Shown piece by piece: positions 23,970 through 32,526 of a stretch of 33,270 bases of DNA. The position numbers and the translations under genes are program-made. A model generated the notes under the pieces. That model ran no database searches, was not told where the DNA came from, and was given only the letters and a program-made list of their open reading frames with translations. The DNA comes from Bradyrhizobium oropedii (lineage in GTDB: Bacteria > Pseudomonadota > Alphaproteobacteria > Rhizobiales > Xanthobacteraceae), in the NCBI RefSeq assembly GCF_020889685.1, contig NZ_JACMYO010000089.1:1-33270 (forward strand), in the 5' to 3' direction. Numbering within the stretch: position 1 is the first letter of the stretch; every line of letters starts with the position of its first letter.

Positions 23970-26447
23970 GTGACAACACAGCGCTCTTTGCTGACGCCTG
24001 GTCCATTGTCGTTGTCGCTGGCGGTCAGGCGCCAGATGCAGCTTGATCTTGCATCGCGCGATTGCGAGTTCAAGGAAGTGACCGCCCGCATGAGGCGGCT
24101 GATGCTCAATTTGCTGGCAAATGCCGAGGACTATTCGGTGGTCCCAATTCAGGGAGGCGGCTCTTTTGCGATGGAAGCCGCTTTGTCTACATTCGTGTCT
24201 GGAGCCCACAAGCCGCTTGTTTGCATAAACGGCATCTATGGCGAGCGCATCTTCAAAATTCTGCGACTGTGGGGCGTCGAAGCGCTGACGCTTGCCAAGC
24301 GAGCGACCGACCCTTTGGATCCTCAGGAAATCGGCGAGCATCTGAACCGAAATCCGAGCGTTACGCACCTGTGTTTCGTGCATTGCGAAACAACGACGGG
24401 AATCGTCAATCCGCTGGATGCGATCGTGGAGGAGGCGAGGCGACGTGGTGTAAAGACGATCGTCGACGCGATGAGCTCTTTTGGCGGCATTGATATTGAT
24501 CTGAGCAGGCCTGGCCCTGACGTCCTGGTCACCTCGAGCAACAAGTGCATAGAAGGGCCTCCGGGAGTTGCGTTTGTCATCGCCTCCCGCGCGCTGTTGC
24601 AGAATGCGGTTCAAGAACCGAGGTCATTTGTGCTCGACGTCAGAGATCAATGGCTCTCGCTCGAGCGCACAGGAGAGTGGCGTTCGACCCCTCCGACCCA
24701 TATCGTTCAGGCAACGACAAAGGCGCTGGAGATTCTGGACGAGGAGGGCATTCAAGCGCGGCGCCGCAGGTATGAGAAGGTCAGGGACGATCTCGTAAGA
24801 GAACTCGAAGGAGTGGTGTCTCCGCTGCTGGCCGCCGACGTGCAGTCGCCAGTCTGCGTTGCGTTCGTCGCGCCGTCAGGAATGGCGGATCAGGCAGCAT
24901 TCGATGGGCTGTATCGCCACCTGGCAGCTCACAACCTTTACATCTACTCCAAGCTGCATCTTGCGACGCGGAGTTTTCGGGTCGGTTGCATCGGGGAAAT
25001 CCAATCCGCTTGGATCCAGCAGTTGGGGTGCGCTTTCCGGACCTACTTCCGGTCTGGCCAGGGTGCGGCAGCGCGACCGATATCGGCCCAGCAGACATGC
25101 GAGGCTCGCGTAAAGGTGCCGCCTCGCGTGCCAGGGGGGGCGCAGCTCCCATTTTCCCCCGAGACTGCCGTTCTGCACGCGGGTTACCGACGCGACCCGG
25201 TGACAAAAGCCGTGGCCGTGCCGATCTATCAGAACACGGCTTATGAACTCGATGGCGATCTGAACCACATCGCAGATGTCTACAACGTAAAGGCCGATGG
25301 GTTCACCTATACCAGGATTATCAATCCGACGACCCGGGCGCTGGAAAGAAGGTACGCGGCTGTCGATACAGGAAAAGACTCGCTCGCCGTCGCATCCGGG
25401 CAAGCGGCAACGTTCCTTGCCATCGTCAACCTGGCAAGCGGGCAGGTCGGGGATAATGTCGTCGCCTCGCCCTATCTGTATGGCAATACCTGGAACCTGC
25501 TCCATAACACGCTGAAGCGTCTTGGCATCAGCGTCAGGACGGCGGATCCTCGAAGGCCCGAGACGTTCGAACATGCCATCGATGATCGCACGATATGCCT
25601 GTTCGGAGAGGTGATTTCGAATCCCTGTCTGATTCCACTTCCCGTCAAGCAACTGGCCGAGATCGGTCGAAAGTACGGCGTTCCCCTTGTAGTGGACAAT
25701 ACGACGACGCCGCTGGTATGCCGGCCGTCAGATCTCGGTGCCGCGATCACGACGTACTCCGCCACGAAATACATATGCGGCCATGGCACCACACTGGGCG
25801 GACTGATCGTCGACAACGGCAAGTTCAGCTACAGCGGAGCTTCGCGGTTTCCATTGTTCAACGGTCCTGACGAGGCGCATGGCGGAATCATCTGGCGCAA
25901 CGCGCTGCAGGATGTCGACGATCTTGGAAAAAGCGAGTTTCTTCTGAAGGCTCGCATGACGTGGTTACGCGATACCGGCGCGGCGATCGCCCCCTTTGCG
26001 AGCTTCCAACTGATCCAGGGCCTTGAGACGCTGCCGCTTCGTATGAAGCAGCACTGCGCAAACGCCAGGATCGTGGCAGACGCTCTCAAGGAGCATCCAA
26101 AAGTGCGCCGTGTCTTCTACCCGGGGCTCTTCGAAGGAGCCGATCGCGAAACCGTCGACCAGACCCTCAACCCGGCATACGGGCACGGCGCAATGGTCAT
26201 GTTCGAGGTCGAGGACGAGCTGGCCGGACGCAAGTTCATTCAGAACGTCGACCTGATGTATCACGTCTCGAATGTGGGGGATGCCCGCACACTCGTGACG
26301 CATCCTGTCTCCACGACACACACAACCGTTCCACGGGAAAAGCGCGAGGCGGCCGGCATTTTTGGCGGTTCGATCCGGCTTTGCGTCGGCATCGAGGATG
26401 TCAACGACATTGTCCGCGATCTGCACAAGGCGCTCTCCGCAATCTGA
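23970..26447 (+). CDS. rtxA: Rhizobitoxine biosynthesis fusion enzyme RtxA (aminotransferase / O-acetylhomoserine sulfhydrylase-like)
   Basis: The product has 825 aa. Residues 1 to about 370 are a class V, PhnW/serine-pyruvate type aminotransferase with PLP lysine K192 (TSSNKCIEGPPG). After a short linker (about 370-395), the rest is a Cys/Met-metabolism PLP enzyme like O-acetylhomoserine sulfhydrylase, with K600 (SATKYICGHGTTLGG). In B. elkanii the N-terminal part is needed to form serinol, and the C-terminal part joins it to an activated homoserine to give dihydrorhizobitoxine. The two-domain fusion is diagnostic of RtxA. GTG 23970 is used, with AGGGGGA six bases upstream. A run of seven G lies in the linker coding region (25134-25140). 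Confidence 0.95.
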   Translation: MTTQRSLLTPGPLSLSLAVRRQMQLDLASRDCEFKEVTARMRRLMLNLLANAEDYSVVPIQGGGSFAMEAALSTFVSGAHKPLVCINGIYGERIFKILRLWGVEALTLAKRATDPLDPQEIGEHLNRNPSVTHLCFVHCETTTGIVNPLDAIVEEARRRGVKTIVDAMSSFGGIDIDLSRPGPDVLVTSSNKCIEGPPGVAFVIASRALLQNAVQEPRSFVLDVRDQWLSLERTGEWRSTPPTHIVQATTKALEILDEEGIQARRRRYEKVRDDLVRELEGVVSPLLAADVQSPVCVAFVAPSGMADQAAFDGLYRHLAAHNLYIYSKLHLATRSFRVGCIGEIQSAWIQQLGCAFRTYFRSGQGAAARPISAQQTCEARVKVPPRVPGGAQLPFSPETAVLHAGYRRDPVTKAVAVPIYQNTAYELDGDLNHIADVYNVKADGFTYTRIINPTTRALERRYAAVDTGKDSLAVASGQAATFLAIVNLASGQVGDNVVASPYLYGNTWNLLHNTLKRLGISVRTADPRRPETFEHAIDDRTICLFGEVISNPCLIPLPVKQLAEIGRKYGVPLVVDNTTTPLVCRPSDLGAAITTYSATKYICGHGTTLGGLIVDNGKFSYSGASRFPLFNGPDEAHGGIIWRNALQDVDDLGKSEFLLKARMTWLRDTGAAIAPFASFQLIQGLETLPLRMKQHCANARIVADALKEHPKVRRVFYPGLFEGADRETVDQTLNPAYGHGAMVMFEVEDELAGRKFIQNVDLMYHVSNVGDARTLVTHPVSTTHTTVPREKREAAGIFGGSIRLCVGIEDVNDIVRDLHKALSAI

Positions 26448-26478
26448 CAACCTGGAAGCCGATCAGGAAGGGATTCTC

Positions 26479-27537
26479 ATGAATCAGCCAGAAGCTTGGA
26501 AACTGAGGTCGTCACGCTATGAGGCCGTTCAGTTCAGTCGCGAGATCAATAAGCAGCTCTCCGAGCTGAGGCCCGACAACATAACGGGAGTGGCCTACAT
26601 CGCCAAGGATTACGCGGTCATCGCAGCGTGCACGCTGGTGACTGTGTGGGCCTCATGGTGGTTCTACCCGCTCGCGATTCTTCTGATCGGCGCCTACCAG
26701 CGCGGATTGACCACTATCGCCCATGATGCCGCCCATCGCACGCTGGCGAAGAACACCACCTGGAACTACATCCTCGGCATTCTGTTCGCGGCCTATCCCC
26801 TGTTCCAACGCCACTGGGCCTACCGGATATCACACGTCTATTTGCACCATCCGTATCTCGGCGACCCGGACAAGGATCCCGATCTGAAGTTCTTCCTGTC
26901 CAGCGGTGTTTACGACGTGCAGCCTCCTGAGCGGTATGCGTTCAACCTGATCTGGAAGCCAATATTTGGCGGTGCGACAGCGGCGTACCTGAAATATCTC
27001 TGGACCAATCGGTTTTCGATCACGGATGCCGAGGACGAGAGCCGGTTAGGCATACTTATCGACAAGTATTGCTTCTATCTCTTTTGGATCGGCATCCTGG
27101 GCGGATCATATGCTCTTGGGCTGCTCCACATCGTGATCCTGTTCTGGATCGTGCCCTATCTCACAACGTTTCAGGTCCTCGGCTGGTTTATCGAGCTCGC
27201 CGAGCACTCACCGATGTGTGAGACGGAGACGCAGAACGTCTATCTGACCCGGAATCGGAAAGGGAATTTTCTGGAGCGGGCCATCCTTGGGCAAAATCTG
27301 GATGAATATCACCTCGAGCATCACCTCTCGCCTGGCATCCCGTTCTGGCTGTTGCACAAAGCCCAGAAGATCCGGATGCTGGATCCGAATTACGCAAAGG
27401 TTGCTGCAAGTTGGGGCGGGCTTTTCGTCAAGGGGCCGCAAGGTCAGCCAAGCGTCATAACTCAGTTGAAGGAGCGAAATCGACGCCTGTATGAGCAGTC
27501 TGTGGCCGGTGCCCAAACGGGAAGGCAACTCGCGTGA
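26479..27537 (+). CDS. rtxC: Dihydrorhizobitoxine desaturase RtxC
   Basis: The product has 352 aa and is a membrane di-iron desaturase. The three histidine boxes are H82-x3-H86 (HDAAH), H119-x3-H123-H124 (HVYLHH) and H278-x2-H281-H282 (HLEHH). Hydrophobic segments lie at about 46-75, 95-110 and 210-240. RtxC places the trans double bond of the vinylglycine part, turning dihydrorhizobitoxine into rhizobitoxine, an inhibitor of ACC synthase and cystathionine beta-lyase. ATG 26479 is chosen for its AGGAAGGG site and family-like start. It begins 31 nt after rtxA, and its stop overlaps the rtxD GTG. Confidence 0.95.
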   Translation: MNQPEAWKLRSSRYEAVQFSREINKQLSELRPDNITGVAYIAKDYAVIAACTLVTVWASWWFYPLAILLIGAYQRGLTTIAHDAAHRTLAKNTTWNYILGILFAAYPLFQRHWAYRISHVYLHHPYLGDPDKDPDLKFFLSSGVYDVQPPERYAFNLIWKPIFGGATAAYLKYLWTNRFSITDAEDESRLGILIDKYCFYLFWIGILGGSYALGLLHIVILFWIVPYLTTFQVLGWFIELAEHSPMCETETQNVYLTRNRKGNFLERAILGQNLDEYHLEHHLSPGIPFWLLHKAQKIRMLDPNYAKVAASWGGLFVKGPQGQPSVITQLKERNRRLYEQSVAGAQTGRQLA

Positions 27538-28364
27538 CATTGCAACGGCCAGACAAGGTCCGGGCCGTGGTTGGCGTCACCTCGAACCGGCTTTTGATCG
27601 ATGGTGTGCATCGCGACTGGTTGCGGCGCAAATACGTCCAGGCTCTCCTGCATCATGCGGGAGTGGCGTGCGTCATACTGCCGACGATCGACGCTGAAGA
27701 TGCGGACGTTGAGGCCGCACCAGCGATGATGCGCGTGCTCGACGGGTTGGTGTTGACAGGAGATGAATCGAATGTCGATCCTGCCGTTTTGAACGCGCCT
27801 GCGTCCTGTTCAGGGGCTGATCGGCAGGACGTCGAGGGTGGAGTCCGTGACCGCCCACGGGACAGGCTATCCGCGGTGGCCATCAAGAGCGCCATTGCGC
27901 TCGGAATGCCGATCTTGGGCATCTGCCGTGGGCTGCAGGAGCTCAATGTCTATTTCGGCGGCACACTTCGCCCATCGCTTGCGGAGTGGAGCCTGGAACG
28001 TGGCCAGATGCATGCCGAGAAACCCGATCGTCCAAGAGACCGTCAGTACGACGTCGCGCACAGCGTGACGATATGTCCCGATGGCGCGCTCTTTCCGGTC
28101 GCGCGCACCGTCGAAGCGCAAGTCAATTCCCTGCACAACCAAGGCATAGAGGTGCTGGCCACTGCGCTCAGGCGGGAGGCGTGGGCGCCTGACGGCCTGG
28201 TCGAAGCGGCGTCAGTCATTGGTGCGCCGACGCTGCAAATCGGTGTGCAGTGGCATCCCGAATGGCACGTCTCAACCGATCTCCTGAGCAAGCAACTGTT
28301 CACGGCATTTGGCCAGGCGTGTGTTGCCTACGCCAATCAAAGAAGCACGAGAGGCGGCTTATGA
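27534..28364 (+). CDS. rtxD: RtxD, class I glutamine amidotransferase-like (peptidase C26, gamma-glutamyl hydrolase type)
   Basis: The product has 276 aa. The nucleophile is C131 in PILGICRGLQELNV, followed by VNSLHNQGI (about 197-205) and H241/E243 in VQWHPEWH, completing a Cys-His-Glu triad. The layout matches PuuD-type gamma-glutamyl-GABA hydrolases, including the LVLTGDESNVDP region. The GTG start overlaps the rtxC stop (GTGA), and its own stop overlaps the rtxE ATG, so it is translationally coupled. It is named by position in the rtxACDEFG operon. The biochemical step is not established to my knowledge; release of a gamma-glutamyl group from a pathway intermediate is an inference from family. 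Confidence 0.85.
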   Translation: MTLQRPDKVRAVVGVTSNRLLIDGVHRDWLRRKYVQALLHHAGVACVILPTIDAEDADVEAAPAMMRVLDGLVLTGDESNVDPAVLNAPASCSGADRQDVEGGVRDRPRDRLSAVAIKSAIALGMPILGICRGLQELNVYFGGTLRPSLAEWSLERGQMHAEKPDRPRDRQYDVAHSVTICPDGALFPVARTVEAQVNSLHNQGIEVLATALRREAWAPDGLVEAASVIGAPTLQIGVQWHPEWHVSTDLLSKQLFTAFGQACVAYANQRSTRGGL

Positions 28365-29383
28365 CATTTCAAACCAAACGCGGTCCGCCGAGATCGAAAG
28401 AAGAGTCAACCGGAACCGATGCACCGGCATGGTTCGGGGGGGGCGCTACGCCGCGCCAGCCTCAGGGCAAGGGAGCACGATTGACGAGCCGATTCGCTCT
28501 GGGAGTTCTCTTTGTGGCGCTTTATGTCGTTCTGAGCGCCGCAGGCGAGGTGTATGCGGCATCGTATTTTCAGCAGGCAGATGTGTTCGTCGCTCTGCTG
28601 GTGTCCTTTGCTGCGGTATGTCTGTCGTTCAATCTGCTGGCTGGTCGCGAGACAGGCAAGGCACGCGTTACGAAGTCAGCGCTCATGGCTTTTGTGTCGC
28701 TCAATTTCGTGACCGGGATCAGCTGGATCGGCCTATTTATCGGACTGAAATACGCCGAACCCGCGATCGTCGTCGCGTTCATGGTGGCGCTAGGACCCGC
28801 CGCAACCGTGTGGTTGAACGCGCTGATCAGACGGAAGGGTGTTCCTCCGGCGTCCGATATCGTCGTGAGCGTTACGATCGCGATGATCGGCGGCTACATG
28901 ATCTGGATCTCGGCCAGCGGCAACGCGGGCGTGCAGTGGGGGCCTCGATCGTCTTTTGGCATCGTCCTGGCAATCGTGGCCGGCCTATCGCTGGCCCTTA
29001 CGAATATACTCGTCAAGCTGCTGTTCGATGGCGGATTTTCTGGCCGACAGGTGCTGGCGCATCGGTTTTATGGAACGATTCTTTTGCTGCTGGGACTGGT
29101 CGACCATTCCTCCATCGTACTTGAGATCTCACAGCATTGGTTGGTGATCGCAGCGATCGGGCTCTCCACGATCATTATTCCTTTGCTCTTGATCCAGGAG
29201 GGCATTCGCCGCGTAGAGCCCTTCACGGTCAACATGGTGCTGTCCACCGCCCCTGTCATCACGTTCCTGTTCCAGTACTTCGATTCTCGCATCGTGCCTT
29301 CCCTGCATACGTTCGTTGGAAATGTTCTCATTACGATTGTCGCTGTCGGCAACGTCTACTCGCAGTATCGGAGGACCGCATGA
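28361..29383 (+). CDS. rtxE: RtxE, EamA/DMT-family membrane transporter
   Basis: The product has 340 aa. A hydrophilic N-terminal stretch of about 40 residues is followed by about ten membrane segments in two EamA-like halves, for example ISWIGLFIGLKYAEPAIVVA in the first and LSTIIIPLLLIQEGIRRVEP in the second. The probable role is export of rhizobitoxine or an intermediate across the inner membrane; the substrate is inferred only from the operon. ATG 28361 overlaps the rtxD stop, and its stop overlaps the rtxF ATG. A run of eight G (28436-28443) lies within the N-terminal coding part; the frame is intact as sequenced. Confidence 0.85.
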   Translation: MTFQTKRGPPRSKEESTGTDAPAWFGGGATPRQPQGKGARLTSRFALGVLFVALYVVLSAAGEVYAASYFQQADVFVALLVSFAAVCLSFNLLAGRETGKARVTKSALMAFVSLNFVTGISWIGLFIGLKYAEPAIVVAFMVALGPAATVWLNALIRRKGVPPASDIVVSVTIAMIGGYMIWISASGNAGVQWGPRSSFGIVLAIVAGLSLALTNILVKLLFDGGFSGRQVLAHRFYGTILLLLGLVDHSSIVLEISQHWLVIAAIGLSTIIIPLLLIQEGIRRVEPFTVNMVLSTAPVITFLFQYFDSRIVPSLHTFVGNVLITIVAVGNVYSQYRRTA

Positions 29384-30669
29384 ACGAACGGAAATGTGTA
29401 ATCGTTGACGCATATTCGACTGGCCGGTTTCTACCGGAAGAGTTCAAGTGCTATGGAATTGGAACGGTGCATGTGATGTCGGCAGCACAGATTCCGCCGA
29501 TATTCGAGTCGCATTTCAATGCGGAGCTGTATGACGAAGTCATTCGCCCGCGCGAATGCATGGGGTATGACGAGATCGTTGAATTTCACCTTCAGGCTCT
29601 CCGTGGCAGGGAGCTGGAGTTTGTCATAGCGGGGTGCGAGACCGGCGTTGAGCTGGCCGATTCCCTCTCGGAGCGGCTGGGCTTGCCGTCGAATGGGACG
29701 GCCCTGTCAGCCGCCCGGCGAGACAAATCGCGCCTGTCGGAAGCGTTGGCCGCAGCGGGCGTGCGATCGATCAGGCAGGTCGTGTCCGACAATGCCGTCG
29801 AGATCGCAAGCTGGAAGCGTGAAGAGAACTTCGATGAGATCGTGATCAAGCCGCTGAACAGCACCGGCACGGAGGACGTGTTCTTTTGCTCGGCGGATGC
29901 GGATGTTCAGCGTGGCCTAGCTGCCATTGTCGGGAAGACGAACCGTGTCGGAGCCTTCAACAAACTGGCGCTTGCACAGGAGAAAATAAACGGTCAGCAG
30001 TACACCGTAAATGCTGTCTCGATCGATGGAGAAGCCTTCGTCACCGAGGCCTGGACCTATGAGACCGTTCCAGTCGAGGGCGCGTCATCGGTCTGCTCAC
30101 GCGAGTGGTTGCTGGGAGCCAGGGAGCCAATCGTTTCGGAACTATCCGATTATCTTGTGCGTGCGTTGCAGGCACTTCAGATCGCCAACGGACCTGCCCA
30201 TGCGGAGATCATCGTCGATGATCGGGGACCAGTTTTGGTCGACTTCGGAGCGAGGCTGCAAGGAACCATGTCGGCGAAAGCCCGGACCATGGCGTTGGGT
30301 GACAATCATATGACGCTAACCGCCTGGCGGTACGCAGATCCCAAGGGCTTTGGTGACTGTATGAGGCTGCGTGGGCCCTACAAGCGGCAGGCTCATGCAC
30401 TGTGCGTCTCGCTAATTTCCGATATGAGCGGCGTCGTGGCCGGTTACTCCGGGCTCGATGCAATCCGAAAGCTCAAAAGCTTCGCGGATGCCATTGCATT
30501 CGTTCCCATAGGCCAAAACCTGGTCCCGACGATCGACCTGGCATCCACACCAGGCATCGTGTACCTCGTGAACAACGATATGATGCAGCTTGAGGATGAC
30601 TATCGCCAGTTGCGTGCGATGCGGATGAATCAGGTCTTCGATCTGGTGGCGCAGGAACCCAGCGCATGA
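29380..30669 (+). CDS. rtxF: RtxF, ATP-grasp ligase
   Basis: The product has 429 aa. An ATP-grasp fold is suggested by K157 in EIVIKPLNSTGTEDVFFC, by EKINGQQYTVNAVSIDGEAF and by E276 with VLVDFGARLQG (about 285-295), where magnesium-binding residues normally lie. Here the usual N-P-R is G-A-R, a mild departure. Such enzymes join a carboxylate to an amine through an acyl phosphate. The substrate is unknown; an amino-acid or glutamyl intermediate of the rhizobitoxine pathway is a guess from context. It overlaps its neighbours on both sides by ATGA, so it is translated as part of the rtxDEFG block. Confidence 0.83.
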   Translation: MNERKCVIVDAYSTGRFLPEEFKCYGIGTVHVMSAAQIPPIFESHFNAELYDEVIRPRECMGYDEIVEFHLQALRGRELEFVIAGCETGVELADSLSERLGLPSNGTALSAARRDKSRLSEALAAAGVRSIRQVVSDNAVEIASWKREENFDEIVIKPLNSTGTEDVFFCSADADVQRGLAAIVGKTNRVGAFNKLALAQEKINGQQYTVNAVSIDGEAFVTEAWTYETVPVEGASSVCSREWLLGAREPIVSELSDYLVRALQALQIANGPAHAEIIVDDRGPVLVDFGARLQGTMSAKARTMALGDNHMTLTAWRYADPKGFGDCMRLRGPYKRQAHALCVSLISDMSGVVAGYSGLDAIRKLKSFADAIAFVPIGQNLVPTIDLASTPGIVYLVNNDMMQLEDDYRQLRAMRMNQVFDLVAQEPSA

Positions 30670-32000
30670 CCGACACCCGTGTGGCTCGCGCGAACTCAGC
30701 TCGCGCGGCGATGATCGGCGTAAGCGACTTTGACGGCGTCCTTCGAGGCAAGCACGTCCTGGGTGAAAATCTCTCGGATGGGGATAAAGTCGTCAAGTTC
30801 TCCGAGGCGGTGCTGGCGTGGGATTGCTCAGACCGGGTCATTCCGTTGGGATTCACGCAAAAGCCCCTATCGGCGTTCGGAGACGCCGATCTGCGTGTTC
30901 TGTCAGGCACCGGCCGTTTGGTGTCTTATCTCGGCGATCAGCATCTCTACCTCGCCGAGTTCATGGACGCACATGAGGACATCTGCCCGCGAGGTATTCT
31001 GCGCAAAGTCCTGAAAAGAGCTGCTGACCACGGATACGGCTGCACGGCCGGGTTCGAGTTCGAGTTCATGTTGTTCAAAGAGAACGCCGACACAATTCAA
31101 GCCAAGCCGTTCGGCGAATGGACTCCTTTAACCCGAGGTCCGTTCGGTTACTCGATTGCGCGTTCTGTCGCGCACCAGGAGCTGTTCGGCGAGATCCTGG
31201 CGCTTTGTGAGAAGGCCAGAATACCTCTCAGCGGCCTGCACTTCGAGACCGGGCCGGGCGTGATTGAAGCGTCACTTCGTCATTGTGATGCCCTGGAAGC
31301 TGCGGATCGAGCAATCATTTTCAAGTCGATGATCAAGGCCTGGGCGCAAACGAAAGGCATGATGGCTACATTCATGGCCAAGGTTTTTGAGGATTGGCCC
31401 GGCCAGTCGGGCCATATTCACATCTCGATCTCCTCGGACGGCCACAATGCGTTTTACGAACGTAACGCGTTTCGCAACATCTCAAATGTCATGAGGCAAT
31501 TTATCGGCGGACAACTGAAATACATGAGTGAGTTCAGTGTCCTCGCCGCGCCGAACTTCAATAGCTACAAGAGATTGGTGCCTGGCTACTGGGCACCGGT
31601 CTGCCCAAGCTGGGGAATTGATAACCGCTCCTGCGCGGTGCGGGCCATTGCGGGAGAGCCGGCCGCACATCGGCTCGAGTACAGGCTATCGGGCGCAGAT
31701 ATCAACCCATATCTCGCCCTCTCATGCGCCATCGGTTCCGGCATACTGGGCGTCGAGACGGATGCGGCTTTGCCGGCTTCGATCGTCGGCGATGCAAGCG
31801 TCGAGGTGTGTCCCAGGTCCGAAAGATTGCCTCAAAGCCTGTCAGAGGCAACATATCGGTTTGCACAGTCTGCGGCGGCCAATGATGTCTTCGGGGAAAG
31901 GTTTGTTGAAGCCTTTTCTTGCTCCCGCCGCTGGGAGTGGGAGGCGGTTCAACATCGGGTCACCGACTTTGAGCGTCGGCGGTACTTCGAGATCATCTAG
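30666..32000 (+). CDS. rtxG: RtxG, glutamine-synthetase-like ligase
   Basis: The product has 444 aa, the length of the PuuA/GlnA3-type group. Key glutamine synthetase motifs are E131-x-E133 (GFEFEFMLF), H250-x-H252 (GHIHISIS), NSYKRLVPGYWAP and NRSCAVR, followed by LEYRLSGADINPYLALS. Members of this group often attach glutamate through its gamma-carboxyl to an amine rather than make glutamine. That fits an rtx role of gamma-glutamylating an amino intermediate, but it is inference. It is the last gene of the operon, overlapping rtxF by ATGA and followed by a hairpin terminator about 170 nt downstream. Confidence 0.88.
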   Translation: MTDTRVARANSARAAMIGVSDFDGVLRGKHVLGENLSDGDKVVKFSEAVLAWDCSDRVIPLGFTQKPLSAFGDADLRVLSGTGRLVSYLGDQHLYLAEFMDAHEDICPRGILRKVLKRAADHGYGCTAGFEFEFMLFKENADTIQAKPFGEWTPLTRGPFGYSIARSVAHQELFGEILALCEKARIPLSGLHFETGPGVIEASLRHCDALEAADRAIIFKSMIKAWAQTKGMMATFMAKVFEDWPGQSGHIHISISSDGHNAFYERNAFRNISNVMRQFIGGQLKYMSEFSVLAAPNFNSYKRLVPGYWAPVCPSWGIDNRSCAVRAIAGEPAAHRLEYRLSGADINPYLALSCAIGSGILGVETDAALPASIVGDASVEVCPRSERLPQSLSEATYRFAQSAAANDVFGERFVEAFSCSRRWEWEAVQHRVTDFERRRYFEII

Positions 32001-32172
32001 CTGTTCGGGCTACTGAGCATTGCGGCCGTTGCGCCGCGCCGATCACGGTCAGCTCCTGGGCGTCCGTCGGGACAGCCACTGCAACCGCGCAAGGTTACGC
32101 TTGCTTTCCTTGCCGTCGTTGAAGGCGGCCGACCATCACAATCTAACTATCCATCTTGCGGCGTTTCGGCTG

Positions 32173-32203
32173 AACCTCCGGCCGCAGAGCGCGACCGGAG
32201 GTT
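32173..32203. terminator. Probable bidirectional terminator between rtxG and the convergent small gene
   Basis: AACCTCCGG and CCGGAGGTT form a perfect 9-bp stem with a 13-base loop. On the minus strand the bases after it are not T-rich, but the stem itself starts with AA and ends with TT, giving short U ends either way. It lies between two convergent genes. Confidence 0.6.
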
Positions 32204-32223
32204 TATCCGAACAGGGCTTCGCG

Positions 32224-32526
32224 TCAGTCTCGCTTGACGCCTATCGGCGTGCTGCTGGTTGCGGATTCGTCAACTGTCTCCTTGTCCGACGCGTTGCCGC
32301 CGGCTGCATTCTTCGCGCCCTTGGTCGACTTCCTGCCCGCTTTTGCGCCCGCAGTCCTGAGCCTAGGCGAGGAAGAGTCCTCATCATCGCTCACCCCGCT
32401 CTGTATGCTGGTACCTTGCACGTATTTGCGAGCCTTGGCGTCTGCGGCAAGGCTTTGCGCAATGACAGGGTACGCAAGGAAAGCCGCAACGCCGCCTGCC
32501 AATACAAAGGTCTTCACTAAATTCAT
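32224..32526 (-). CDS. Small exported protein of unknown function
   Basis: The product has 100 aa. The N-terminus MNLVKTFVLAGGVAAFLAYP followed by VIAQSLAADAKA is a classical signal peptide with probable cleavage after VIA or AQS. The mature part is polar and low-complexity (DDEDSSSP, then KAGRKSTKGAKNAAGGNAS), probably disordered, and ends in a PIGVKRD tail. AGGAG lies six bases before the chosen ATG; another ATG four bases further up is out of frame. No family is recognised. It is transcribed toward rtxG and would share the hairpin at 32173-32203. Confidence 0.65.
   Translation of the reverse strand: MNLVKTFVLAGGVAAFLAYPVIAQSLAADAKARKYVQGTSIQSGVSDDEDSSSPRLRTAGAKAGRKSTKGAKNAAGGNASDKETVDESATSSTPIGVKRD

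Noticed and set aside
23700..24614. 304-codon open frame on the minus strand over the start of rtxA
   Set aside because: It is antisense to the RtxA aminotransferase domain, rich in Arg/Gln/His as shadows are, with no family match.
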